A DNA stretch of 64,000 bases from Heterostelium album PN500 (lineage: Eukaryota > Evosea > Eumycetozoa > Acytosteliales > Acytosteliaceae), in the NCBI RefSeq assembly GCF_000004825.1, contig NW_008805085.1, forward strand, positions 1,054,001 through 1,118,000. Reading direction: 5' to 3'. Of the stretch, positions 1 through 11,950 are shown in pieces. Position 1 is the first letter of the stretch; the number at the start of each line of letters is the position of its first letter. The notes beneath the pieces were generated by a model. That model saw nothing but the letters and a program-made list of their open reading frames with translations. It was not told the origin of the DNA and did not search any database. Position numbers and translations under genes: made by a program.

Positions 1-345
1 AGAAATTAAAACACACAACACCAATGCTCTTTGCAAATTAAACAAATTTAATTTCAAGATGTCGCCAAACTCCACAAAGTTTAAAAGCTATCTTTACCAA
101 CCAATCATAGTCATTATAAATCACATCATAGTATCTTCAAACAATCACAAAAAAAAAAAAAAGAAAACAAAAAGTTCTAATAAACTTATTCACTGTGATT
201 TGGGTTGTGGAGGTCACTGACCAAGCTTGTATTACAAGTAAATTGTTGGTGTTATCTCATTTTCTTTTTTGTAAAGAATCATTGTCAGAATAATATAACT
301 CTGTTGTTTTTTGTTTTTTTGTCATTGTTACTAATACTATAATAG

Positions 346-1305
346 GGAATACGATAAATGGTGGAATCGTGTTGATGAATTTCATCAAAGCGAGTATCTA
401 GATAATGAGTTTCATCAAAATAAAAAGCCAATTTTTGAGTTTATGAAATCCCTTACTGTTGGAGTTGCCAGACCAACAAACAACGAACAGAAAATCAATG
501 TATTAGAGTTGGCACCAGGTAAGATGAAGAAATCAATACGCAGTCGGAAGGATCAGTAAAATACGACAATCATGATTATAATTCCTGATCTGCTTTTGCA
601 AGCACCTTACAAATTAATTACTAAAACTTACAAATTAAATTTAAAACCCATTTAGGCACTGGAAATTTCACACAGTTTTTTTTGAATCAACCCAACCATT
701 TCAAGATCCAATGTGAAGAGGGTTCGCCCGACATGATAGATGTTTTGAAGCACAAGTATGGTGACCTCATTAGCGTTATGGGCGCAGACTTTAAGATCAA
801 CCAAACCAACTTGTTGTCTGATCAGTTCCAACCAGCTGAGAATAGCTATGACATCGTGTTCCTTGGATTCTTCATCAGCCATATCCCACCAGAACTGTTC
901 AACCTATTCTTTAGCAAAGTGTTCAAGTGTTTGAGGCCACACGGTAAAATAGTATTTGCAGACTCTTACTATCCAACCCGCTACAAGACGAGAGCACACG
1001 AGAACACTATTTATAGAGTCGAATATAAACCAGAGACCCAAACTGATTATTCAAGTAATTACAAAAAAAATAATCTAAATATAACCAATGAGAAGATATA
1101 ATTATATTAATTTAATTTCAATCTTATAATAGTTGAAAGACAGTTGACAAATGGAGATAAATACAGAATCGTTAAAATTGGATTCTCTACCGAAGATATC
1201 ATCTCTATTTTGAATTCTGTTGGATTCATTATGGAAAAGGGTGACACTTGTGCAGTTAACTCAACTTTTATCTATGGTAGTTTCTCTAAACCTATCGAAC
1301 AATAG
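346..1305 (+). CDS. SAM-dependent methyltransferase, 5' end unresolved
   Basis: A class I S-adenosylmethionine methyltransferase; the substrate cannot be read from sequence. Three exons join in phase: 346-519, 655-1054 and 1133-1305, with introns starting GTAAGA and GTAATT and ending TTAG and ATAG. Motif I (SAM-binding Gly loop) is LELAPGTGNFT and spans the first intron. A later motif-III-like stretch, SYDIVFLGFFISHIP, and a post-I acidic region follow, then CLRPHGKIVFADSYYP, typical of the beta-5 strand region. The first exon begins after an acceptor AG at 344-345 and needs one base from an upstream exon, so the true start lies further left; an ATG at 59 is a candidate but I could not connect it convincingly. 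The stop is TAG at 1303-1305. It converges on the FAR1-like gene. Fold assignment is fairly sure, substrate unknown. Confidence 0.72.
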
Positions 1306-1581
1306 AAAGATTACCTATTTGAATATTTTAATAAAATTAATAAAAGAATATCTATTAGTTTTTAGTATAAATATATGATTTACAATCTTTTTTGTTTTTG
1401 AAGTTCTTCAAACAATCAGTTGACACACTAATTAATAAAATAAGAGACTTAACTTTAATTAAATTAAATAATATAAACAAAGAATTTTATTTTTTTTTGA
1501 AACATTGGAATGTTTGATCTAAAGTTGGTAGTGAAGGTGGTGGTGATTGTGGAGAGTTGATTGATATAATGTATAGATACT

Positions 1582-3998
1582 TTAATTCAAGTTGGCAACC
1601 AAAGTATTGAAACGGGATTGCGGATGACTATATTGATAGCTATGACTGAATAGCTCGGTCTCTTTTTTGATTTGTGGGGTGGGAAGTGTAAAATTGTTTT
1701 GGTTCATATGTTGTTGGTTGCTCTGTGAATCAAATGAGACATTGTTGGATGAGTGAATAAATGATTGGTGTTGTAATTGTTGTTGAGTTTGTTGGTGATG
1801 TTGTTGTTGTTGATTGGCAATGGTACTTGAAGTAGCAAGTAAGAGAGTTGCATCGTCAGAATGTGGATAGTTATTGCTATTATTATGCGATGATGACAAT
1901 GGTAAGTTGGAATGAATCAAACAGAAATGTCTTTGGTAGTTTTGCTTTAACTCTTCCAATTGCTGTGGAGTCATGTGTGCGCTATGGTCGGCAATCTTTC
2001 TGACAACGGCCAATGACTTGTCGTCGGCATAGACAGAGATAACGATTCTCGATTGACATCCACACTTCTTGGAGACTGACTTCTTACGGCTGTTTGGTGT
2101 CTCTTTGGTTGGACTGGCACCGTCCTCCTCGGACTTTTTCTTTGGCAATCCGGCACGCGAACAAACATACTTTTGTGTCCACAGCAACTCACGCTTGGTC
2201 TTGCGAACACCGTTTCTTGGCTTCTCGTATTCGGCCTTGAGATTGAGTGTCTTACGGTCGGCATGAGCACCGATGACCTTTCCACCGGATTTAATGTAAG
2301 TGACACCACTGATCTTACCTTCGGTTTCCATCCACTCGTCGAAATACTCCAAGGGGACATTGAACTCTTCGCACTCCAGGGTGGCTGGAGTCTGTCCTGA
2401 GAGAGGTAATGTCTTGGCATCAGAGGGTGACGATGGCTTAACATGTTTGGATGCAAGACAACTGCAGACTGGTGCACTTGATTGAGGAGTTGATTGCATC
2501 GAACTGTTAAGAGCTGCATTAGTAGAGAAGGATAGTGCAGTGTGGTCGAACGATGGAGTGGAACTGGCAGTTGGTGTGGCTGGCAACGAAGCACTGGCAG
2601 TCAAGAGTAATGGTAATGAAATTGGGTGATGACTTGGCGACGATGGTGCACTGAAGTGATGTGGATGGTTGTGATGATTGTTATTATTGTTATTGTAGGA
2701 TTGTTGATGTTGATGATTATGTTGTTGTTGTTGTTGATGAATATAGCTGGACATCTCTGGTGAGATACTTCTTATTGAGGAGGATGGAGTGTGGTGAGCA
2801 CTGTTGCTGTTGCTGCTGTGATGGTGTGGGGTGGCAGGGGCAGAGGAAGACGAGGCAACCGATTCACTACTACGCGGAGCAAAGTTAAAGGAAGAAAGAG
2901 AGCTTGATCTCTCTAACTCGAAAGAATGTGGAGTGGTTGGTAAGGAGCTAGTCTCGTTGTGGTTGATTGAGGACTTTTGCTTCTTGCTGAGCATTTCCAT
3001 TTGCTGTTGGTGAAGGTAGGCTGCGACAGTCAGGTGACTAAAATCGTAGACCGATGATTGTTGTGGGATAGACTTCAAAGGTGTCTTTCTCTTTATATCA
3101 CGTTCGTAATCCTCGTGGGAACTCAATATGCAATAGGAAGGTGGAGCTTGTTGTTGCTGTTGTTGTTGTTGCTGATGTTGATGTTGGTGTTGGTGTTGGA
3201 GATAGGAGTTTGGTGACAAAACAGGTGATGAGTTTGGTGTAGTGTAATGTGATTGAAGAGCTGGTTGTTGTTGTTGTTGTTGATGATGTTGATGATGATG
3301 TTGTTGCTGATGCTGTTGTTGTTGTTGTTGTTGTTGAGCAGCAGTAGTTTGTTGTTGATGATGAGAGTATGCATGGTTGTTATGATTGTTGTTATTTACA
3401 TTTGAAGATGAGGATGATGATGGACCATTATTATGGTGAATGTTGTTTGTGTTGGAGTTGCTTGAACAGTGATCTGGTGATGATGGGACTGAAGAATGGT
3501 TATTATTTACACCCTCCCAGAACTGATTCTTATTCATAGACAAATGAATGTCTTGTGTTTGTGGAGCTTGGAATTGCGATGCAGACCAATTGTGTTGTGC
3601 TGCATACGATGAATTATTCAAATTTATATTTTGATTGAGCAATGATGGGAAGTTAGGCAACAGGATATGTTGTCTTGGTTCATTTAACTGTTAAAATAAT
3701 TTTAAAAGTTAATAAATGAATGAATGAATGAATGAATGAATGAATGAATAAACATTGATTGATTGATTGATTGATTATTACTTACTTTATCAACTGGAAG
3801 AGAAGAGTTATCATTCCAATATTGATAAGGAGACATGACGAGCTTGCTTAATCCCTTTGGATGCATCAGTTCGATTTGGTTGTCCTTGAGTGAACCGGAC
3901 GACGAAGTCGATGAACCGTTGGCTTGTTGCTGGGGCGGCAACTTTCCATTGATGTTGACTTGAGTGCTGACTGGATTGTTAGTATCTACAGGACCCAT
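1582..3998 (-). CDS. FAR1/WRKY-GCM-like zinc-finger protein, putative transcription factor
   Basis: Two exons on the minus strand: 3998-3786 and 3687-1582, joined phase 0 across a 98-base intron; 772 residues. Most of the protein is low complexity (poly-Gln, poly-His/Gln, Asn, Ser). The one compact domain lies at about residues 500-660. It starts EFNVPLEYFDEWMET, continues to KYVCSRAG, then KKCGCQSRIVISVY and ends IADHSAHMTPQQLEELK. The Cys...Cys-Gly-Cys...His-x2-His order, the basic RKTKREL stretch and the HxxH followed by a helix match the FAR1-type DNA-binding domain, related to the WRKY-GCM1 fold also found in Mutator-like transposases and FLYWCH proteins. No transposase core or SWIM motif is visible, so a domesticated DNA-binding factor is inferred. 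It sits next to a 5.8-kb upstream non-coding region, which suits a developmentally regulated gene. The family call is from the motif pattern only. Confidence 0.68.
3688..3785 (-). repeat. Tetranucleotide repeats inside the FAR1-like gene intron
   Basis: This intron (donor GTAAGTAATAATC, acceptor TTTTAACAG on the minus strand) holds two adjacent microsatellites: (ATGA)n at 3715-3748 and (TTGA)n at about 3755-3774. They leave the reading frame open on the minus strand, producing an artificial SINQ/FIHS repeat peptide if read through. Similar 4-6 base arrays occur in other introns of this window. Confidence 0.85.
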
Positions 3999-4670
3999 TG
4001 TGTTTTGTTTGGTTATTGTTATTTTTGTTGAAATAAATTCGTTTGCTTTTGAATTGCAACTTGCGTGATGTTGATGTTGTTGTTGTTTGTTGATGTTGTT
4101 TTAATTAAGAAAATAATAATAAAAATTATTGAAAAATGTTAAAATTTTTAAATAATATTATTAAGCCTTAATATTGGTTGGTTTGTTGGTTGGTTGTTTT
4201 TAATATTTGCGCAAATGTATGTTTTGTCTGATGATTATTATTGTTATTATTATTATTATTTTAATTACTAATAAATAGTTTATATATTTTAATTTTTTTT
4301 TTTTGTCTTTTTTTTTTAGATGTTTGCAGGTGCCTTGATGTTAACGATAGACAATCTCTTTTTTAAGATTATTTATTGATAAAGTTAACAGTTAAGTAGA
4401 AGTTTGTTAATGCTTTTTTTTTAGTTTGTTTTTTTTTTGTATGTTTTTTTTTTAAGTTTTTAGTTTTTTAGTTTGATTGATATTAGATAGGATAGATATG
4501 ATAAATTGATATTATAATTATAGTAATTGTAATGGTAGTAATTAGATAGATATTGTTTTTAATAAATAGTATATGTTATTGATTTGATTTGATTGATTGA
4601 TTGATGCTTTGGACAAGTGGTTTGAGGTGGTGTGATGATGAGAATAGAGAGCTAGCAATGAAATTTGACT

Positions 4671-4755
4671 AACTCTTTGAATCAAGATAAAAGTACACAC
4701 AATCGAAATTGGTTGTGTGTTGAATCAATAAGTATACAGGTTGTTTGAAAGAGTT
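4671..4755. other. Nested inverted repeat, candidate structured RNA or cruciform
   Basis: The outer arms are 4671-4685 and 4741-4755 and pair at 13 of 15 positions, including AACTCTTT with AAAGAGTT. Inside lies a perfect 8-base stem, ACACACAA at 4695-4702 with TTGTGTGT at 4713-4720, closing a 10-base loop. The two stems are coaxial, giving an 85-base hairpin with an internal loop. It lies in the divergent intergenic region about 0.7 kb upstream of the FAR1-like gene. The known dictyostelid class I RNA motif was not seen, so identity is open. Confidence 0.4.
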
Positions 4756-7040
4756 ATGATTGCAATGACTACTTTACTTTATAGGTAAGTAACACTACAA
4801 AGTATTAATAATAATAAATTCTATAGAACTATTAAATTATTATTACTACTTGATACCACTCCTAAAACAAACTGGTTTGTGTACTTTTTTTGTGTTTTTA
4901 GTTGGTTGGTTTTAAATTATTTTGAAAAAAGCAATTTTTTTTTTTTTGATGAATTTTAAAACTGATTGTCAGATTAAAAAAGGGTTGTTGGTTTTGTGTT
5001 ACAACAAATTTAAATGAAATGTGTAAATTTGTTTTTTGAAAATAAATAAATAAGATATATAAATAAAATACTAAAACTAAGTTTGTTATTCAGTACTTTT
5101 TGAAATATATAATAAATATAAAATATATAAATAGAAATAGAAAAAAAAAACAATAAAAAAAGAACAGCTATGGTCTTAATTAATTAAATTAATTTCTATC
5201 TATTTATAAATACTACTTCTATAATAATTAAAAATATATATATAAATAAAAAAGAAAAAAAGAATAAAAAAAAATTATTAGTAAATTTTTATTTTTTTCA
5301 AAATTTATTTTTTTATTAAATATAAAGATCAGATAATATTAAAAGATATATTAATTATTATTATATATAGTAATAAAAAGTAGTAGTAGGAAGAGATAGA
5401 TACATCATCAGCAAAGTTCAAAGTCGAGTGTTGCAAATTTTTGATTGTTTAAAGTATAGTTTGCGTAAAAAAAAAAAAGAAGGTGTTGAAAAAAAAAAAA
5501 GTTTTTGGTTTTTGTTTTTGAGAAAAATAGAGGGGAGCGAATTAACATGAAAAGTAGCCTGAAAGCTTGATATGAAGGGGTGTGTGACAAAAAAAGATTG
5601 CTCCTGGGCTTAAAGAGGTGACTTTGTGGTGTGGGGTTAGGTGCTCACTCTAACAAATTTTTTTTTTTTATTAAAATGATTGAGTGTGTTTTTGACTGGT
5701 ATTGTATTCACTTTTTTTGAACTAAAAAAAAACATTTTTAAAAAAAAAAAAGGGACCACAGAGGGGTGCACAGATGTTGAGTGTATTTCATTGCTAACAC
5801 CACTCAACTCATCATTTCACATGAAACTTTTAAATGAAAAACAAAGTGTGATGACAGATATCAATTCACTTAATCATTTAAACAAATAATAAATAGTAAT
5901 CTGACGAATTAATTTGGATGTTTATAAATTTGAGCTGTTTCGTTTTGTTGTGTGAAAAGAAAAAGGAGTGGAGAAATAAATAGAAAGAAAAGATTTAAGT
6001 TGAAACAAACAACAAATCGGTATGAAATTTGTTTGATTATGATTGATTTCTTTCATTTTGTTTTGTAAATACTTTTTGTGATATGGACTTTATATACAAT
6101 AATAAAAAAGTAATATGGTGTGTTGAAGTTGATATATTTTTATTATATATATGAGTATGTTGTTCAATACGGAGATTTAATTTGAAATGTGATGCAAATA
6201 CAACAAAATAGTAAAGGTGAAAATAATATTTTTGTTTTACCCAGTTTAAAGATGTATCCAGGCAAAGATTGACTTTTTTGAAGAAAAACAAAAAAGTTTT
6301 CAAAACAAAAAGTATATTATAGCGCAATAGCACAAGCCACAGCTGCAGCTGAGAGATATAGAATTATTTTTAATTGAAAAAAGTTGTTGGATGTTTGATG
6401 GTTGATTAGTCGACTGATTTTTTTTTTTATTTTTCTTGTGTGTTGGTGAGAGTGGGGAAGATAATTAAAAGTGGTGAATAGGGAGGAAAATTTTGTTTGT
6501 TTTGCAAAGTCTGTGGTGACACTTGGTAGTGTGATGCAAAAAACAAGGGAATAAAAATAAAAATTAGTTTTTGTATTTTGAGATTTTAGATAAGGTGGTC
6601 CAGACATCAAAACTTAAGGCAGTCACCATACTCTGACATCAAAATTGTCAAATTTGCAAAAACCAAAAAAAATGAAAATGGTTGTTTGGCTGAATGTGTG
6701 CAAATTCGTGTCGATGAAATGGGTTGATCAGTTTTTTGATTTATTTAATCAAAAACCATTTTTGGCTCTGAATGAGGTTGCGGAAGGGAATGGGAACTTT
6801 TTGTAATCCAAAAACAAAACTAAACTAAAAAGTATTTTTAATTTTCAAGTGTTTCGATTTGTTTTGCTTATAATGATGGATGTGACGTTGTGTTTATGTA
6901 ATGTCGAAAAAAAAAAAACATGTTATACGCAACAGGTGGAAAGTGTTAAATAATGATTTTGTTATATGATTTAATGATTATCATTATAAGGCGATATGTT
7001 TAGTGTGGTTATAACATTATCAATCTAGATATTTAGGCTT

Positions 7041-7081
7041 GTTGATATATCAACACTCCGAATTATCCGCCGATGGTGGAT
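7041..7081. other. Perfect palindrome followed by small hairpin
   Basis: GTTGATATATCAAC at 7041-7054 is a perfect 14-base palindrome. Ten bases later, ATCCGCC (7065-7071) and GGTGGAT (7075-7081) form a 7-base stem with one G-T pair around a 3-base loop. The segment is less A+T-rich than its surroundings. It could be a binding site for a dimeric factor or part of a structured RNA; no function is claimed. Confidence 0.35.
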
Positions 7082-9810
7082 TACTGATATATTTCTTCTT
7101 GATATACCAAAGATAAACAAAAATAACGATAAATTAAAACAACAATACTTACTAAATTAATATTTGTTTGTAATAACTCTTGATTGTGTACTTTTTACTT
7201 TACTTGGTTGCCAATGATGAGCTAATATTGGTAAAGTGAGAATAAAAATAGGAACTGAATGACTAAGAAATATGATATGTATGACAGGTTGATGGGTTGA
7301 ATAATAATTAATAAAGTGAATGTATATTTATTTACAAATAGAAAGAAACGAAAAAAAAAAAATAATAATAATAATAAAAAGATTTACAAACAAATAAGAA
7401 TTGATATCTACAAATAAATAAAGAAAGAAATACAACTTTGAGTTGATCTGTTCTGTTGTTGTTGTATTTGATTGGCAAAGTTGTTTTCTTTTGACTGTCT
7501 TTGATTGTCTATTTAGGATTTTTAAAGCAAATAAATCAAGAGTTTTTTATAGTGAAACAAGGAGGATCTAAGATTATATAAATTCAATTTAATTTATTTC
7601 AAATAGCCAGGCTTTTACTCATTTGACCTACACAAAGTTGACATTGGATGAAATGGCTATCAACTTCGGCTTGACTTTTTTCAATACATTTTCCTTTGAC
7701 CCGATGACTCGTTTTTAGTTGTTGTTTAAAGGTTGCAAGGTTACCCACTAGTGGCTGCTCTCAACTATTAAAACAAACCCTTTCAAAATCAAGTTGATTT
7801 TTTTTGTCTGATTGGCAAAGATTAATTAAAAAAAAACCAAAAAAAAGTGTTGATTTTTAAAAAAACTCCTATTTTAATAAACAGCCTTTTTAAAAGTGAT
7901 GTTCCGCCGACAATATTATTATCTAGATTTAATTTTCAGTTATATGTTGATAGTGTAAATCAAAACAACTCTAATTTAAACATTTGCAATTGTATTTCGA
8001 TTAAAGATGGGCTTTCTTTTAAATAATTTGAATATTTTGATCGTGATATGAAAAAAAAGGATTCATAGTTTCTATTGTCAAAATGAGGAAGACCCATTGA
8101 AAAACCCGATGAATGTCAAAAAAACACCCACACACCCAAAAAAGTGGCAAGCATTAATTTGTGTGAAGATTTACATGTTTTGTGTAAAACACAATCATTT
8201 AATCATATGGATATTTATTTAATTAAATTTTATAAACGATAAGGTGAAAGATGCCATCCAATAGAGAGATTATCGATTCAACTACACAACAACAAAAACA
8301 AAACTTAACATCCAAAGAAAGGAATGACAATTAAAAAAAAAACCCTTGGAGTTGAAAACAAATTCCTGCTTGATTGGCACTAAATAATAAAAAAAGTAAA
8401 TGGCATATTAACGGAACAAGCAAATCTTCTTTTTATATTATTGAAGTTGTTGTTATTGTTAAAGGAATAATAATAAGAAGCTTCGGACCTATTTTCAATA
8501 GGTTTTTTCATCTCTTTTTCTTTTAAAAAAATCAAACAAACAAACAAAATAAATAGATAAAGCTAAAACTTTGCCACCAGGCCAATGTAATTTAATCCAA
8601 TCCAACTTCGTTTACTCTTAGACGACAGTATCTCGAAGAACAAATAATATTGTGTTGTGTCTATTATTATATTTTAATACTAGCAAAAACATTGCCAAGC
8701 GATAAACATATTCTAATATCGATATTATATTTCTCTCTTACTAGTTTGATGAACAAACGACAAGAGACAAACAAAAACTTTGCAATCTTTACTATAATAA
8801 ACTAACTAAATAGACGGCATAGAATCTATATATTTTTTTGATGTAAATCCAAGTTTTAATTTACTCTTTTTAATATGATTAATTTAAGAAAAATAAAACG
8901 TTCTACATTTTCATTAAAATTTTATAAAATTGATCTAAAAAACCGATTTTTTTGTTTGTAAATAAGAGAAAAATTTCATTGAAAAAAAGCACCAAACACA
9001 CACACAACTTAATCCTTTAATTGCAATTTGTGTGTTGGTTTTTTTTTTAATTGTTTGTTGTTTTTTATTGTATTTGTGTTTAATTAATTTTTAATGTATG
9101 TTAATTAAAATTTTACTTAAAATTTAAAAAGTATATTTTAATTATTATCTATTATTGTTATTATCATTTTTATTGTATTGTTATTATAATAATCTATATA
9201 TCTTTCTTTTTGTTTTTTTTCCTTTTAAAAAGAAAGGGTATTATATCTTTTTATATTAAAATAATAAAACAAACATTTATATATTTTTTTATTTTGTAAA
9301 CAATCCAAAGTTGTAGATCATATCATAATATTAGAAATTTTAAAGAATATCAATCAATCTTTTAGCAAAAAACAAAAATTGTTGGATTCTGCAAAGTCTA
9401 AAAAACCAATAAAAAATCCTTTCACCAAACAAGATCTTTGTTTGTTTGTTTGTTGGATAGTAAAGTTTGCAAGATTGCTATAATTGATTTATTTATCAGT
9501 TTTTTTTTATTATTAATCAAAAGAGAATAAAGTTAGTCATTGTCATACAGTCATAGATTCATAGTCATAAGAAACAAAACATCACACAACATTCATTCAT
9601 TCACAAAATACAGTCACCATTGCCATTACAAATCTTTTATATTCAATCATAATTATTTAAATAATAATAATAATAATATTAGAGCAAACCAAAACAGATT
9701 ATCATTATTGATTTGACAAACCAAACTAAAGATTATAGATAGAATTATATATATATATATTAGAAGTAGTAGATTTAAATAGCAATAGGCTTGACTTTTA
9801 TGAATAAATA

Positions 9811-11633
9811 ATGTCATTTAAATCACCTTCAACCTTAAATTTAAGTGCACATTATGATTCACTATGCAATATGGTGATAAGACCGCCAAGATGTCAGTAT
9901 ACTCTAGAAGATATGGGTCCAAAGGCATTTTCAATTGCCGGTCTTTCTTTTGTTAGAAACGATTTTGAAGTATGTTATCATTTTATAGCTTTAAACTTAG
10001 CTTTGCTACTAATCATTTCAAATCATAATATTAATAATCAACTATAACTATTATCTAGCTTGTTAATGGCAGAGGTTTACCAATACAATGTAGTCACTTT
10101 AAACCTGCTGAGTATTGGTCAAATGGAAAGTGAGTAGTTTTATTCAAAAAAAAAAAAAAAACAACCAACAACAACAATAATGATAATAATATTAATCGAT
10201 TATTAATATTTTATATTTAAAAACAATAGACAATTACCATGTGTTATATATTGTCATGGAAACAGTGGTTGTAGATTAGATGCATTGGAGTGTGTGAGGA
10301 CATTGTTACCAATCAATATTACGGTGGTTGCTTTCGATTTCGCTGGCTCTGGTTTGAGTGGCGGTGAATATGTATCGCTCGGTTACTACGAGAAAGAGGA
10401 TATCGGAACGATTGTAAAGCACCTACGTGAAACAGGCAAGATTTCAACGATAGGATTGTGGGGACGTTCTATGGGTGCTGTCACTTCGATTCTCTATGCA
10501 AAGGAGGATCCTTCGGTTGCCGGAATGGTACTGGACAGTCCGTTCTCGAATCTCTCCAAGGTTGCAGAGGAACTGGTACTCTCGACCGTACAGAAGATGC
10601 CCAAGATAATGATTTCACTCGGTTTGAAAATGATCAGAGGATCCATCAAGAAACGTGCACACTTTGACATCAAAGATCTCGATATCGTACCGACAACCGA
10701 GCAGGTATTCATACCCGCCCTCTTTGCACATGGTAAAGATGATACATTTGTTAGACCACATCACTCCGAGAAATTGTAAGTCAATCATCATCATCAACAA
10801 CAACTACTTTACCATTCTAATTATATATTTGAATCAAATGCATTTAGATTTGAAAAGTATCAAGGTGACAAAAATAGAATACTTTTAGATGGAGATCATA
10901 ATAGTGATAGACCACATTTCTTTTTCGAATCAGTTTGTATATTCTTTGTAAATACTCTTAAACCAGATCCAATCATGAAGGAAGCAAAGTAAGTTGTTGT
11001 TTTGTTATTTGATTTGATTTGATTATATAGTCAAGTTTGTTTATTGAATCTAATTTATTTCGTTTCAATAAATCTAGTTTCTATTTTGATGACGAAGAAC
11101 ATGATATTTCATATGAAGAGCAACAGCTGAGAAAAGCTATTTTACTATCGATACAAGATCCAGCGTTTGTAAATAACAGTATAGAGTATCAAGCGATTAT
11201 AAAGCAACAACAACAACAACAACAGTTATTACAACAACAGCAACAACAAGCTCAACAACAACAACAGCAACAACAACAACAACAATCACAAAATGGTCAC
11301 AATACACCACAACATCCCGAAAACATCATAGAGACATGCAGAAAAGAATCAATCAATTCAACGACATCTTCAGAATTGTCAAATAGCAACCACAACAACA
11401 GCTACGTTCATAGCAATGGAAATAGTAATGGTAATGGTTATAGCAACCACAACAATAACAGTGATTACACACCACCACTGCCTCCACCAACAGCAACCAC
11501 TACAACAAATTCATCGACAACAACCACAACCAATATTGATAATCAGACACCTTCCACGACATTGAATGGAAACACCTCGATAGAGTCATCTACAACAACA
11601 ACCACCACCACCACAACAACTTCAGCAACCTAA
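9811..11633 (+). CDS. Alpha/beta hydrolase with UIM-like C-terminal motif
   Basis: Five exons (9811-9969, 10059-10129, 10230-10775, 10848-10988, 11078-11633) give 490 residues. It belongs to the serine aminopeptidase/ABHD-type hydrolases. The oxyanion region is CVIYCHGNSGCR. The nucleophile elbow is GLWGRSMGAVTS, with Ser at about residue 157. The acid lies in HGKDDTFVRPHHS and the catalytic His in DGDHNSDRPHFF. After the hydrolase core, DISYEEQQLRKAILLSIQDP fits the ubiquitin-interacting motif (acidic run, then Ala-x3-Ser). Plant members of this hydrolase family also have such a tail, as I recall. The last 150 residues are poly-Gln, Asn/Ser and Thr low complexity. The substrate is unknown; a thioesterase or peptidase role is inference. 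The next gene, transcribed towards it, is the proteasome ubiquitin receptor. Confidence 0.85.
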
Positions 11634-11950
11634 ACAACAACAACAACAACAGACATCAGATGTAATATTAATATATATCATAGACGAACCCCCAACTATA
11701 GTTATTTTTTTTTCCCTCAATTCCTTCCTTCAAAAGATAAATCAAACTTCCTTTTCTCTTCAGCATCCTTCTTTTTTTTTCTTCATTTAAATTTACTTTT
11801 TACAAAATCATTTAGAAAGATAGATGAAACAAACAGACAACCAAGCTTGCCTGTTAGATTAGATTACAGTTTACAATAGTGAATTTTTTTATTATATAAA
11901 TATAATAAATATTTAAATATTATTTTATATTACAAATACTATTATTATTA

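Larger units (their letters stand above)
3999..9810. other. 5.8-kb divergent intergenic region
   Basis: No convincing protein gene on either strand. It is A+T-rich with many A/T runs and short open frames of biased composition. It separates the start of the FAR1-like gene (minus) from the start of the hydrolase (plus), so it must hold both promoters. Several less A+T-rich islands occur, around 4610-4790, 5555-5660, 7020-7110, 7610-7760 and 8560-8660. Two contain inverted repeats listed separately. The other gaps between gene starts in this window are mostly 0.3-2 kb, so this is the longest. Candidate contents are enhancers, non-coding RNAs or 5' untranslated exons; none can be proven here. 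Confidence 0.6.

Noticed and set aside
2069-3013. Plus-strand frames across the FAR1-like gene
   Set aside because: Antisense shadows; the minus frame is continuous, spliced and has the zinc-binding domain.
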